DNA of 64,000 nt from Astropecten irregularis (taxonomy: Eukaryota; Echinodermata; Asteroidea; Paxillosida; Astropectinidae). Shown here one piece after another: positions 37,318-49,252 of this stretch. The stretch is from contig OZ020253.1 of assembly GCA_963971285.1 (NCBI GenBank), positions 15,326,528-15,390,527 on the forward strand, given 5' to 3'. The notes beneath the pieces are model-generated. The model did no database searches. It saw only the letters and a list, made by a program, of their open reading frames with translations, and was not told the DNA's origin. Positions within the stretch are counted from its first letter, which is position 1; each line of letters begins with the position of its first letter. Made by a program: the position numbers and the translations under genes.

Positions 37318-40300
37318 TATACTTGGATTTTCGGCCATGAACATGACTTTGGAATTTGGCACAGCCCATATGTTCCTGTAGAGTACATCTGGGGCTACAT
37401 GTCGTGCAAGTTTCTAGTCGATTGCCTCAGTATTCAGGGAAAAATGTCCAACTCTAGCGTCAAAAAGTGTCTCATAGTCTAAGTGCAGTTTTAATGCGGC
37501 CTGCTCGGAGGCCTTCACGCATAGCGTGTGGTGATATACTTGGATTTTCGGCCATGAACATGACTTTGTAATTTGGCACAGCCCATATTTCCCTGTAGAG
37601 TACATGTGGGGCTACATGTCGTGCAAGTTTCAAGTCGATTGCCTCAGTATTCAGGGAAAAATTTCCAACTCTAGGGTCAAAAAGTGTCTCATAGTCTAAG
37701 TGCAGTTTTAATGCGGCCTGCTCGGAGGCTTTCACGCATAGCGTGTGGTGATATACTTGGATTTTCGGCCCTAAACATGACTTTGGAATTTGTTACAGTC
37801 CATATTTTCCTGTACAGTACATTTTGGGCTACATGTCGTGCAAGTTTCAAGTCGATTGCCTCAGTATTCAGGGAGAAATTTCCAACTCTAGCGTCGAAAA
37901 GTCACTCATGGTCAAAGTGCAGTTTTAATGCGGCCTGCTCGGAGGCCTTCACGCATAGCTTGTGGTGATATACTTGGATTTTCGGCCCTAAACATGACTT
38001 TGGAATTTGTCACAGTCCATATTTTCCTGTACAGTACATTTTGGGCTACATGTCGTGCAAGTTTCAAGTCGATTGCCTCAGTATTCAGGGAGAAATTTCC
38101 AACTCTAGCGTCAAAAAGTGTCTCATAGTCTAAGTGCAGTTTTAATGCAGCCTGCTCGGAGGCCTTCACGCATAGCGTGTGGTGTTATACTTGGATTTTT
38201 GGCCATGAACATGACTTTGGAATTTGGCACAGCCCATATGTTCCTGTAGAGTACATCTGGGGCTACATGTCGTGCAAGTTTCTAGTCGATTGCCTCAGTA
38301 TTCAGGGAAAAATGTCCAACTCTAGCGTCAAAAAGTGTCTCATAGTCTAAGTGCAGTTTTAATGCGGCCTGCTCGGAGGCCTTCACGCATAGCGTGTGGT
38401 GATATACTTGGATTTTCGGCCCTAAACATGACTTTGGAATTTGTCACAGTCCATATTTTCCTGTACAGTACATTTTGGGCTACATGTCGTGCAAGTGTCA
38501 AGTCGATTGCCTCAGTATTCAGGGAGAAATTTCCAACTCTAGCGTCGAAAAGTCACTCATGGTCAAAGTGCAGTTTTAATGCGGCCTGCTCGGCGGCCAT
38601 CTCGCATAGCGTGTAGTGCTATACTTGGATTTTCGGCCATGAACATGACTTTGGAATTTGGCAGAGCCAATACTTTCCTGTAGAGTACATGTGGGGCTAC
38701 ATGTCGTGCAAGTTTCAAGTCGATTGCCTCTGTATTCAGGGAAAAATTTCCAACTCTAGCGTCAAAAAGTGTCTCATAGTCTAAGTGCAGTTTTAATGCA
38801 GCCTGCTCGGAGGCCTTCACGCATAGCGTGTGGTGTTATACTTGGATTTTCGGCCATGAACATGACTTTGTAATTTGGCACAGCCCATATTTCCATGTAG
38901 AGTTCATCTGGGGCTCCATGTCGTGCAAGTTTCAAGTCGATTGCCTCAGTATTCATGGAGAAATTTTCAACTCTAGCGTCAAAAAGTGTGTCATAGTCTA
39001 AGTGCAGTTTTAATGCGGCCTGCTCGGAGGCCTTCACGCATAGCATGTGGTGCTATACTTTGATTTTCGGCCATGAACATGACTTTGGAATTTGGCACAG
39101 CCCATATGTTCCTGTAGAGTACATCTGGGGCTACATGTCGTGCAAGTTTCTAGTCGATTGCCTCAGTATTCAGGGAAAAATGTCCAACTCTAGCGTCAAA
39201 AAGTGTCTCATAGTCTAAGTGCAGTTTTAATGCGGCCTGCTCGGAGGCCTTCACGCATAGCGTGTGGTGATATACTTGGATTTTCGGCCATGAACATGAC
39301 TTTGTAATTTGGCACAGCCCATATTTCCCTGTAGAGTACATGTGGGGCTACATGTCGTGCAAGTTTCAAGTCGATTGCCTCAGTATTCAGGGAAAAATTT
39401 CCAACTCTAGGGTCAAAAAGTGTCTCATAGTCTAAGTGCAGTTTTAATGCGGCCTGCTCGGAGGCCTTCACGCATAGCGTGTGGTGATATACTTGGATTT
39501 TCGGCCCTAAACATGACTTTGGAATTTGTTACAGTCCATATTTTCCTGTACAGTACATTTTGGGCTACATGTCGTGCAAGTTTCAAGTCGATTGCCTCAG
39601 TATTCAGGGAGAAGTTTCCAACTCTAGCGTCGAAAAGTCACTCATGGTCAAAGTGCAGTTTTAATGCGGCCTGCTCGGAGGCCTTCACGCATAGCTTGTG
39701 GTGATATACTTGGATTTTCGGCCCTAAACATGACTTTGGAATTTGTCACAGTCCATATTTTCCTGTACAGTACATTTTGGGCTACATGTCGTGCAAGTTT
39801 CAAGTCGATTGCCTCAGTATTCAGGGAGAAATTTCCAACTCTAGCGTCAAAAAGTCACTCATGGTCAAAGTGCAGTTTTAATGCGGCCTGCTCGGCGGCC
39901 ATCTCGCATAGCGTGTGGTGCTATACTTGGATTTTCGGCCATGAACATGACTTTGTAATTTGGCACAGCCAATATGTCCCTGTAGAGTACATGTGGGGCT
40001 ACATGTCTTGCAAGTTTCAAGTCGATTGCCTCAGTATTCAGGGAAAAATTTCCAACTCTAGGGTCAAAAAGTGTCTCATAGTCTAAGTGCAGTTTTAATG
40101 CGGCCTGCTCGGAGGCCTTCATGCATAGCGTGTGGTGATATACTTGGATTTTCGGCCCTAAACATGACTTTGGAATTTGTCACAGTCCATATTTTCCTGT
40201 ACAGTACATTTTGGGCTACATGTCGTGCAAGTTTCAAGTCGATTGCCTCAGTATTCAGGGAGAAATTTCCAACTCTAGCGTCGAAAAGTCACTCATGGTC

Positions 40301-41006
40301 AAAGTGCAGTTTTAATGCGGCCTGCTCGGCGGCCATCTCGCATAGCGTGTGGTGCTATACTTGGATTTTCGGCCATGAACATGACTTTGGAATTTGGCAG
40401 AGCCAATACTTTCCTGTAGAGTACATGTGGGGCTACATGTCGTGCAAGTTTCAAGTCGATTGCCTCAGTATTCAGGGGAAAATTTCCAACTCTAGCGTCA
40501 AAAAGTGTCTCATAGTCTAAGTGCAGTTTTAATGCAGCCTGCTCGGAGGCCTTCACGCATAGCGTGTGGTGTTATACTTGGATTTTCGGCCATGAACATG
40601 ACTTTGGAATTTGGCACAGCCCATATGTTCCTGTAGAGTACATCTGGGGCTACATGTCGTGCAAGTTTCTAGTCGATTGCCTCAGTATTCAGGGAAAAAT
40701 GTCCAACTCTAGCGTCGAAAAGTGTCTCATAGTCTAAGTGCAGTTTTAATGCGGCCTGCTCGGAGGCCTTCACGCATAGCATGTGGTGCTATACTTTGAT
40801 TTTCGGCCATGTACATGACTTTGGAATTTGGCACAGCCCATATGTTCCTGTAGAGTACATCTGGGGCTACATGTCGTGCAAGTTTCTAGTCGATTGCCTC
40901 AGTATTCAGGGAAAAATGTCCAACTCTAGCGTCAAAAAGTGTCTCATAGTCTAAGTGCAGTTTTAATGCGGCCTGCTCGGCGGCCATCTCGCATAGCGTG
41001 TGGTGC
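37101..41006. repeat. 18-monomer M unit
   Basis: Order: M-S-Q-P-P-S-P-R-V-S-Q-P-P-Q-P-R-S-S. From its second monomer it is a copy of the sequence 3906 bp upstream, so 33412-37317 and 37318-41223 form a tandem 18-monomer pair. The marks TTTTTGGCC (34292 and 38198), CCTCTGTATTC and CAATATGTCCC are present in both. One private change is GTGTAGTGC near 38615. Confidence 0.89.
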
Positions 41007-44000
41007 TATACTTGGATTTTCTGCCATGAACATGACTTTGGAATTTGTCACAGTCCATATTTTCCTGTACAGTACATTTGGGGCTACATGTCGTGCAAGT
41101 TTCAAGTCGATTGCGTCAGTATTCAGGGAGAAATTTCCAACTCTAGCGTCGAAAAGTCACTCATGGTCAAAGTGCAGTTTTAATGCGGCCTGCTCGGCGG
41201 CCATCTCGCATAGCGTGTGGTGATATACTTGGATTTTCGGCCATGAACATGACTTTGGAATTTGGCAGAGCCAATACTTTCCTGTAGAGTACATGTGGGG
41301 CTACATGTCGTGCAAGTTTCAAGTCGATTGCCTCCGTATTCAGGGACAAATTTCCAACTCTAGCGTCAAAAAGTGTCTCATAGTCTAAGTGCAGTTTTAA
41401 TGCAGCCTGCTCGGAGGCCTTCACGCATAGCGTGTGGTGTTATACTTGGATTTTCGGCCATGAACATGACTTTGGAATTTGTCACAGTCCATATTTTCCT
41501 GTACAGTACATTTTGGGCTACATATCGTGCAAGTGTCAAGTCGATTGCCTCAGTATTCAGGGAGAAATTTCCAACTCTAGCGTCGAAAAGTCACTCATGG
41601 TCAAAGTGCAGTTTTAATGCGGCCTGCTCGGCGGCCATCTCGCATAGCGTGTGGTGCTATACTTGGATTTTCGGCCATGAACATGACTTTGGAATTTGGC
41701 AGAGCCAATACTTTCCTGTAGAGTACATGTGGGGCTACATGTCGTGCAAGTTTCAAGTCGATTGCCTCCGTATTCAGGGAAAAATTTCCAACTCTAGCGT
41801 CAAAAAGTGTCTCATAGTCTAAGTGCAGTTTTAATGCAGCCTGCTCGGAGGCCTTCACGCATAGCGTGTGGTGTTATACTTGGATTTTCGGCCATGAACA
41901 TGACTTTGTAATTTGGCACAGCCCATATTTCCATGTAGAGTTCATCTGGGGCTCCATGTCGTGCAAGTTTCAAGTCGATTGCCTCAGTATTCATGGAGAA
42001 ATTTTCAACTCTAGCGTCAAAAAGTGTGTCATAGTCTAAGTGCAGTTTTAATGCGGCCTGCTCGGAGGCCTTCACGCATAGCATGTGGTGCTATACTTTG
42101 ATTTTCGGCCATGAACATGACTTTGGAATTTGGCACAGCCCATATGTTCCTGTAGAGTACATCTGGGGCTACATGTCGTGCAAGTTTCTAGTCGATTGCC
42201 TCAGTATTCAGGGAAAAATGTCCAACTCTAGCGTCAAAAAGTGTCTCATAGTCTAAGTGCAGTTTTAATGCGGCCTGCTCGGAGGCCTTCACGCATAGCG
42301 TGTGGTGATATACTTGGATTTTCGGCCATGAACATGACTTTGTAATTTGGCACAGCCCATATTTCCCTGTAGAGTACATGTGGGGCTACATGTCGTGCAA
42401 GTTTCAAGTCGATTGCCTCAGTATTCAGGGAAAAATTTCCAACTCTAGGGTCAAAAAGTGTCTCATAGTCTAAGTGCAGTTTTAATGCGGCCTGCTCGGA
42501 GGCCTTCACGCATAGCGTGTGGTGATATACTTGGATTTTCGGCCCTAAACATGACTTTGGAATTTGTTACAGTCCATATTTTCCTGTACAGTACATTTTG
42601 GGCTACATGTCGTGCAAGTTTCAAGTCGATTGCCTCAGTATCCAGGGAGAAGTTTCCAACTCTAGCGTCGAAAAGTCACTCATGGTCAAAGTGCAGTTTT
42701 AATGCGGCCTGCTCGGAGGCCTTCACGCATAGCTTGTGGTGATATACTTGGATTTTCGGCCCTAAACATGACTTTGGAATTTGTCACAGTCCATATTTTC
42801 CTGTACAGTACATTTTGGGCTACATGTCGTGCAAGTTTCAAGTCGATTGCCTCAGTATTCAGGGAGAAATTTCCAACTCTAGCGTCAAAAAGTCACTCAT
42901 GGTCAAAGTGCAGTTTTAATGCGGCCTGCTCGGCGGCCATCTCGCATAGCGTGTGGTGCTATACTTGGATTTTCGGCCATGAACATGACTTTGTAATTTG
43001 GCACAGCCAATATTTCCCTGTAGAGTACATGTGGGGCTACATGTCTTGCAAGTTTCAAGTCGATTGCCTCAGTATTCAGGGAAAAATTTCCAACTCTAGG
43101 GTCAAAAAGTGTCTCATAGTCTAAGTGCAGTTTTAATGCGGCCTGCTCGGAGGCCTTCATGCATAGCGTGTGGTGATATACTTGGATTTTCGGCCCTAAA
43201 CATGACTTTGGAATTTGTCACAGTCCATATTTTCCTGTACAGTACATTTTGGGCTACATGTCGTGCAAGTTTCAAGTCGATTGCCTCAGTATTCAGGGAG
43301 AAATTTCCAACTCTAGCGTCGAAAAGTCACTCATGGTCAAAGTGCAGTTTTAATGCGGCCTGCTCGGCGGCCATCTCGCATAGCGTGTGGTGCTATACTT
43401 GGATTTTCGGCCATGAACATGACTTTGGAATTTGGCAGAGCCAATACTTTCCTGTAGAGTACATGTGGGGCTACATGTCGTGCAAGTTTCAAGTCGATTG
43501 CCTCAGTATTCAGGGGAAAATTTCCAACTCTAGCGTCAAAAAGTGTCTCATAGTCTAAGTGCAGTTTTAATGCAGCCTGCTCGGAGGCCTTCACGCATAG
43601 CGTGTGGTGTTATACTTTGATTTTCGGCCATGAACATGACTTTGGAATTTGGCACAGCCCATATGTTCCTGTAGAGTACATCTGGGGCTACATGTCGTGC
43701 AAGTTTCTAGTCGATTGCCTCAGTATTCAGGGAAAAATGTCCAACTCTAGCGTCGAAAAGTGTCTCATAGTCTAAGTGCAGTTTTAATGCGGCCTGCTCG
43801 GAGGCCTTCACGCATAGCATGTGGTGCTATACTTTGATTTTCGGCCATGTACATGACTTTGGAATTTGGCACAGCCCATATGTTCCTGTAGAGTACATCT
43901 GGGGCTACATGTCGTGCAAGTTTCTAGTCGATTGCCTCAGTATTCAGGGAAAAATGTCCAACTCTAGCGTCAAAAAGTGTCTCATAGTCTAAGTGCAGTT

Positions 44001-44044
44001 TTAATGCGGCCTGCTCGGCGGCCATCTCGCATAGCGTGTGGTGC
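41007..44044. repeat. 14-monomer M unit
   Basis: Order: M-R-P-R-V-S-Q-P-P-Q-P-R-S-S. Compared with the 18-monomer unit, the segment S-Q-P-P-S after M is replaced by a single R (GGGACAAATTTCC). The next P (41441) begins CCATGAAC rather than CCCTAAAC and carries AAGTGTCAAG and CATATCGTGC, so it is itself a chimera at the join. Confidence 0.88.
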
Positions 44045-46865
44045 TATACTTGGATTTTCTGCCATGAACATGACTTTGGAATTTGTCACAGTCCATATTT
44101 TCCTGTACAGTACATTTGGGGCTACATGTCGTGCAAGTTTCAAGTCGATTGCGTCAGTATTCAGGGAGAAATTTCCAACTCTAGCGTCGAAAAGTCACTC
44201 ATGGTCAAAGTGCAGTTTTAATGCGGCCTGCTCGGCGGCCATCTCGCATAGCGTGTGGTGATATACTTGGATTTTCGGCCATGAACATGACTTTGGAATT
44301 TGGCAGAGCCAATACTTTCCTGTAGAGTACATGTGGGGCTACATGTCGTGCAAGTTTCAAGTCGATTGCCTCCGTATTCAGGGACAAATTTCCAACTCTA
44401 GCGTCAAAAAGTGTCTCATAGTCTAAGTGCAGTTTTAATGCAGCCTGCTCGGAGGCCTTCACGCATAGCGTGTGGTGTTATACTTGGATTTTCGGCCATG
44501 AACATGACTTTGTAATTTGGCACAGCCCATATTTCCATGTAGAGTTCATCTGGGGCTCCATGTCGTGCAAGTTTCAAGTCGATTGCCTCAGTATTCATGG
44601 AGAAATTTTCAACTCTAGCGTCAAAAAGTGTGTCATAGTCTAAGTGCAGTTTTAATGCGGCCTGCTCGGAGGCCTTCACGCATAGCATGTGGTGCTATAC
44701 TTTGATTTTCGGCCATGAACATGACTTTGGAATTTGGCACAGCCCATATGTTCCTGTAGAGTACATCTGGGGCTACATGTCGTGCAAGTTTCTAGTCGAT
44801 TGCCTCAGTATTCAGGGAAAAATGTCCAACTCTAGCGTCAAAAAGTGTCTCATAGTCTAAGTGCACTTTTAATGCGGCCTTCTCGGAGGCCTTCACGCAT
44901 AGCGTGTGGTGATATACTTGGATTTTCGGCCATGAACATGACTTTGTAATTTGGCACAGCCCATATTTCCCTGTAGAGTACATGTGGGGCTACATGTCGT
45001 GCAAGTTTCAAGTCGATTGCCTCAGTATTCAGGGAAAAATTTCCAACTCTAGGGTCAAAAAGTGTCTCATAGTCTAAGTGCAGTTTTAATGCGGCCTGCT
45101 CGGAGGCCTTCACGCATAGCGTGTGGTGATATACTTGGATTTTCGGCCCTAAACATGACTTTGGAATTTGTTACAGTCCATATTTTCCTGTACAGTACAT
45201 TTTGGGCTACATGTCGTGCAAGTTTCAAGTCGATTGCCTCAGTATTCAGGGAGAAGTTTCCAACTCTAGCGTCGAAAAGTCACTCATGGTCAAAGTGCAG
45301 TTTTAATGCGGCCTGCTCGGAGGCCTTCACGCATAGCTTGTGGTGATATACTTGGATTTTCGGCCCTAAACATGACTTTGGAATTTGTCACAGTCCATAT
45401 TTTCCTGTACAGTACATTTTGGGCTACATGTCGTGCAAGTTTCAAGTCGATTGCCTCAGTATTCAGGGAGAAGTTTCCAACTCTAGCGTCGAAAAGTCAC
45501 TCATGGTCAAAGTGCAGTTTTAATGCGGCCTGCTCGGAGGCCTTCACGCATAGCTTGTGGTGATATACTTGGATTTTCGGCCCTAAACATGACTTTGGAA
45601 TTTGTCACAGTCCATATTTTCCTGTACAGTACATTTTGGGCTACATGTCGTGCAAGTTTCAAGTCGATTGCCTCAGTATTCAGGGAGAAATTTCCAACTC
45701 TAGCGTCAAAAAGTCACTCATGGTCAAAGTGCAGTTTTAATGCGGCCTGCTCGGCGGCCATCTCGCATAGCGTGTGGTGCTATACTTGGATTTTCGGCCA
45801 TGAACATGACTTTGTAATTTGGCACAGCCAATATTTCCCTGTAGAGTACATGTGGGGCTACATGTCTTGCAAGTTTCAAGTCGATTGCCTCAGTATTCAG
45901 GGAAAAATTTCCAACTCTAGGGTCAAAAAGTGTCTCATAGTCTAAGTGCAGTTTTAATGCGGCCTGCTCGGAGGCCTTCATGCATAGCGTGTGGTGATAT
46001 ACTTGGATTTTCGGCCCTAAACATGACTTTGGAATTTGTCACAGTCCATATTTTCCTGTACAGTACATTTTGGGCTACATGTCGTGCAAGTTTCAAGTCG
46101 ATTGCCTCAGTATTCAGGGAGAAATTTCCAACTCTAGCGTCGAAAAGTCACTCATGGTCAAAGTGCAGTTTTAATGCGGCCTGCTCGGCGGCCATCTCGC
46201 ATAGCGTGTGGTGCTATACTTGGATTTTCGGCCATGAACATGACTTTGGAATTTGGCAGAGCCAATACTTTCCTGTAGAGTACATGTGGGGCTACATGTC
46301 GTGCAAGTTTCAAGTCGATTGCCTCAGTATTCAGGGGAAAATTTCCAACTCTAGCGTCAAAAAGTGTCTCATAGTCTAAGTGCAGTTTTAATGCAGCCTG
46401 CTCGGAGGCCTTCACGCATAGCGTGTGGTGTTATACTTGGATTTTCGGCCATGAACATGACTTTGGAATTTGGCACAGCCCATATGTTCCTGTAGAGTAC
46501 ATCTGGGGCTACATGTCGTGCAAGTTTCTAGTCGATTGCCTCAGTATTCAGGGAAAAATGTCCAACTCTAGCGTCGAAAAGTGTCTCATAGTCTAAGTGC
46601 AGTTTTAATGCGGCCTGCTCGGAGGCCTTCACGCATAGCATGTGGTGCTATACTTTGATTTTCGGCCATGTACATGACTTTGGAATTTGGCACAGCCCAT
46701 ATGTTCCTGTAGAGTACATCTGGGGCTACATGTCGTGCAAGTTTCTAGTCGATTGCCTCAGTATTCAGGGAAAAATGTCCAACTCTAGCGTCAAAAAGTG
46801 TCTCATAGTCTAAGTGCAGTTTTAATGCGGCCTGCTCGGCGGCCATCTCGCATAGCGTGTGGTGC
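44045..46865. repeat. 13-monomer M unit
   Basis: Order: M-R-V-S-Q-P-P-P-Q-P-R-S-S. It equals the 14-monomer unit minus P-R, plus one extra P. The extra P (45347-45563) has the 5' half of the second P and the GGGAGAAGTTTCC 3' half of the first, exactly the product expected from a one-monomer gain by unequal exchange. New marks are GTGCACTTTTAA and GGCCTTCTCGG near 44864-44885. Confidence 0.9.
45347..45563. repeat. Chimeric P monomer marking a one-monomer gain
   Basis: 5' half: TGTCACAGTCC as in the second P of sister units. 3' half: GGGAGAAGTTTCC and GTCGAAAAG as in the first P, ending GGAGGCCTTCAC then CATAGCTTGTGG. It is flanked by an intact first P (45130) and an intact second P (45564). 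Confidence 0.9.
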
Positions 46866-49252
46866 TATACTTGGATTTTCTGCCATGAACATGACTTTGG
46901 AATTTGTCACAGTCCATATTTTCCTGTACAGTACATTTGGGGCTACATGTCGTGCAAGTTTCAAGTCGATTGCGTCAGTATTCAGGGAGAAATTTCCAAC
47001 TCTAGCGTCGAAAAGTCACTCATGGTCAAAGTGCAGTTTTAATGCGGCCTGCTCGGCGGCCATCTCGCATAGCGTGTGGTGATATACTTGGATTTTCGGC
47101 CATGAACATGACTTTGGAATTTGGCAGAGCCAATACTTTCCTGTAGAGTACATGTGGGGCTACATGTCGTGCAAGTTTCAAGTCGATTGCCTCCGTATTC
47201 AGGGACAAATTTCCAACTCTAGCGTCAAAAAGTGTCTCATAGTCTAAGTGCAGTTTTAATGCAGCCTGCTCGGAGGCCTTCACGCATAGCGTGTGGTGTT
47301 ATACTTGGATTTTCGGCCATGAACATGACTTTGTAATTTGGCACAGCCCATATTTCCATGTAGAGTTCATCTGGGGCTCCATGTCGTGCAAGTTTCAAGT
47401 CGATTGCCTCAGTATTCATGGAGAAATTTTCAACTCTAGCGTCAAAAAGTGTGTCATAGTCTAAGTGCAGTTTTAATGCGGCCTGCTCGGAGGCCTTCAC
47501 GCATAGCATGTGGTGCTATACTTTGATTTTCGGCCATGAACATGACTTTGGAATTTGGCACAGCCCATATGTTCCTGTAGAGTACATCTGGGGCTACATG
47601 TCGTGCAAGTTTCTAGTCGATTGCCTCAGTATTCAGGGAAAAATGTCCAACTCTAGCGTCAAAAAGTGTCTCATAGTCTAAGTGCACTTTTAATGCGGCC
47701 TTCTCGGAGGCCTTCACGCATAGCGTGTGGTGATATACTTGGATTTTCGGCCATGAACATGACTTTGTAATTTGGCACAGCCCATATTTCCCTGTAGAGT
47801 ACATGTGGGGCTACATGTCGTGCAAGTTTCAAGTCGATTGCCTCAGTATTCAGGGAGAAGTTTCCAACTCTAGCGTCGAAAAGTCACTCATGGTCAAAGT
47901 GCAGTTTTAATGCGGCCTGCTCGGAGGCCTTCACGCATAGCTTGTGGTGATATACTTGGATTTTCGGCCCTAAACATGACTTTGGAATTTGTCACAGTCC
48001 ATATTTTCCTGTACAGTACATTTTGGGCTACATGTCGTGCAAGTTTCAAGTCGATTGCCTCAGTATTCAGGGAGAAATTTCCAACTCTAGCGTCAAAAAG
48101 TCACTCATGGTCAAAGTGCAGTTTTAATGCGGCCTGCTCGGCGGCCATCTCGCATAGCGTGTGGTGCTATACTTGGATTTTCGGCCATGAACATGACTTT
48201 GTAATTTGGCACAGCCAATATTTCCCTGTAGAGTACATGTGGGGCTACATGTCTTGCAAGTTTCAAGTCGATTGCCTCAGTATTCAGGGAAAAATTTCCA
48301 ACTCTAGGGTCAAAAAGTGTCTCATAGTCTAAGTGCAGTTTTAATGCGGCCTGCTCGGAGGCCTTCATGCATAGCGTGTGGTGATATACTTGGATTTTCG
48401 GCCCTAAACATGACTTTGGAATTTGTCACAGTCCATATTTTCCTGTACAGTACATTTTGGGCTACATGTCGTGCAAGTTTCAAGTCGATTGCCTCAGTAT
48501 TCAGGGAGAAATTTCCAACTCTAGCGTCGAAAAGTCACTCATGGTCAAAGTGCAGTTTTAATGCGGCCTGCTCGGCGGCCATCTCGCATAGCGTGTGGTG
48601 CTATACTTGGATTTTCGGCCATGAACATGACTTTGGAATTTGGCAGAGCCAATACTTTCCTGTAGAGTACATGTGGGGCTACATGTCGTGCAAGTTTCAA
48701 GTCGATTGCCTCAGTATTCAGGGGAAAATTTCCAACTCTAGCGTCAAAAAGTGTCTCATAGTCTAAGTGCAGTTTTAATGCAGCCTGCTCGGAGGCCTTC
48801 ACGCATAGCGTGTGGTGTTATACTTGGATTTTCGGCCATGAACATGACTTTGGAATTTGGCACAGCCCATATGTTCCTGTAGAGTACATCTGGGGCTACA
48901 TGTCGTGCAAGTTTCTAGTCGATTGCCTCAGTATTCAGGGAAAAATGTCCAACTCTAGCGTCGAAAAGTGTCTCATAGTCTAAGTGCAGTTTTAATGCGG
49001 CCTGCTCGGAGGCCTTCACGCATAGCATGTGGTGCTATACTTTGATTTTCGGCCATGTACATGACTTTGGAATTTGGCACAGCCCATATGTTCCTGTAGA
49101 GTACATCTGGGGCTACATGTCGTGCAAGTTTCTAGTCGATTGCCTCAGTATTCAGGGAAAAATGTCCAACTCTAGCGTCAAAAAGTGTCTCATAGTCTAA
49201 GTGCAGTTTTAATGCGGCCTGCTCGGCGGCCATCTCGCATAGCGTGTGGTGC
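46866..49252. repeat. 11-monomer M unit
   Basis: Order: M-R-V-S-(Q/P)-P-Q-P-R-S-S. The fifth monomer (47734-47950) fuses a Q 5' half to a P 3' half, so Q-P has become one monomer. The GTGCACTTTTAA and GGCCTTCTCGG marks are retained near 47685-47706. This is the loss counterpart of the gain seen in the previous unit. Confidence 0.9.
47734..47950. repeat. Chimeric Q/P monomer marking a one-monomer loss
   Basis: 5' half is Q (TTTGTAATTTGGCACAGCCC, CATGTGGGGC). 3' half is the first P (GGGAGAAGTTTCC, GTCGAAAAGTCACTC), ending in CATAGCTTGTGG. In sister units at 44913-45346 and 50121-50554 the same material is two separate monomers. The exchange point is in the shared stretch around offsets 74-123. 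Confidence 0.91.
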
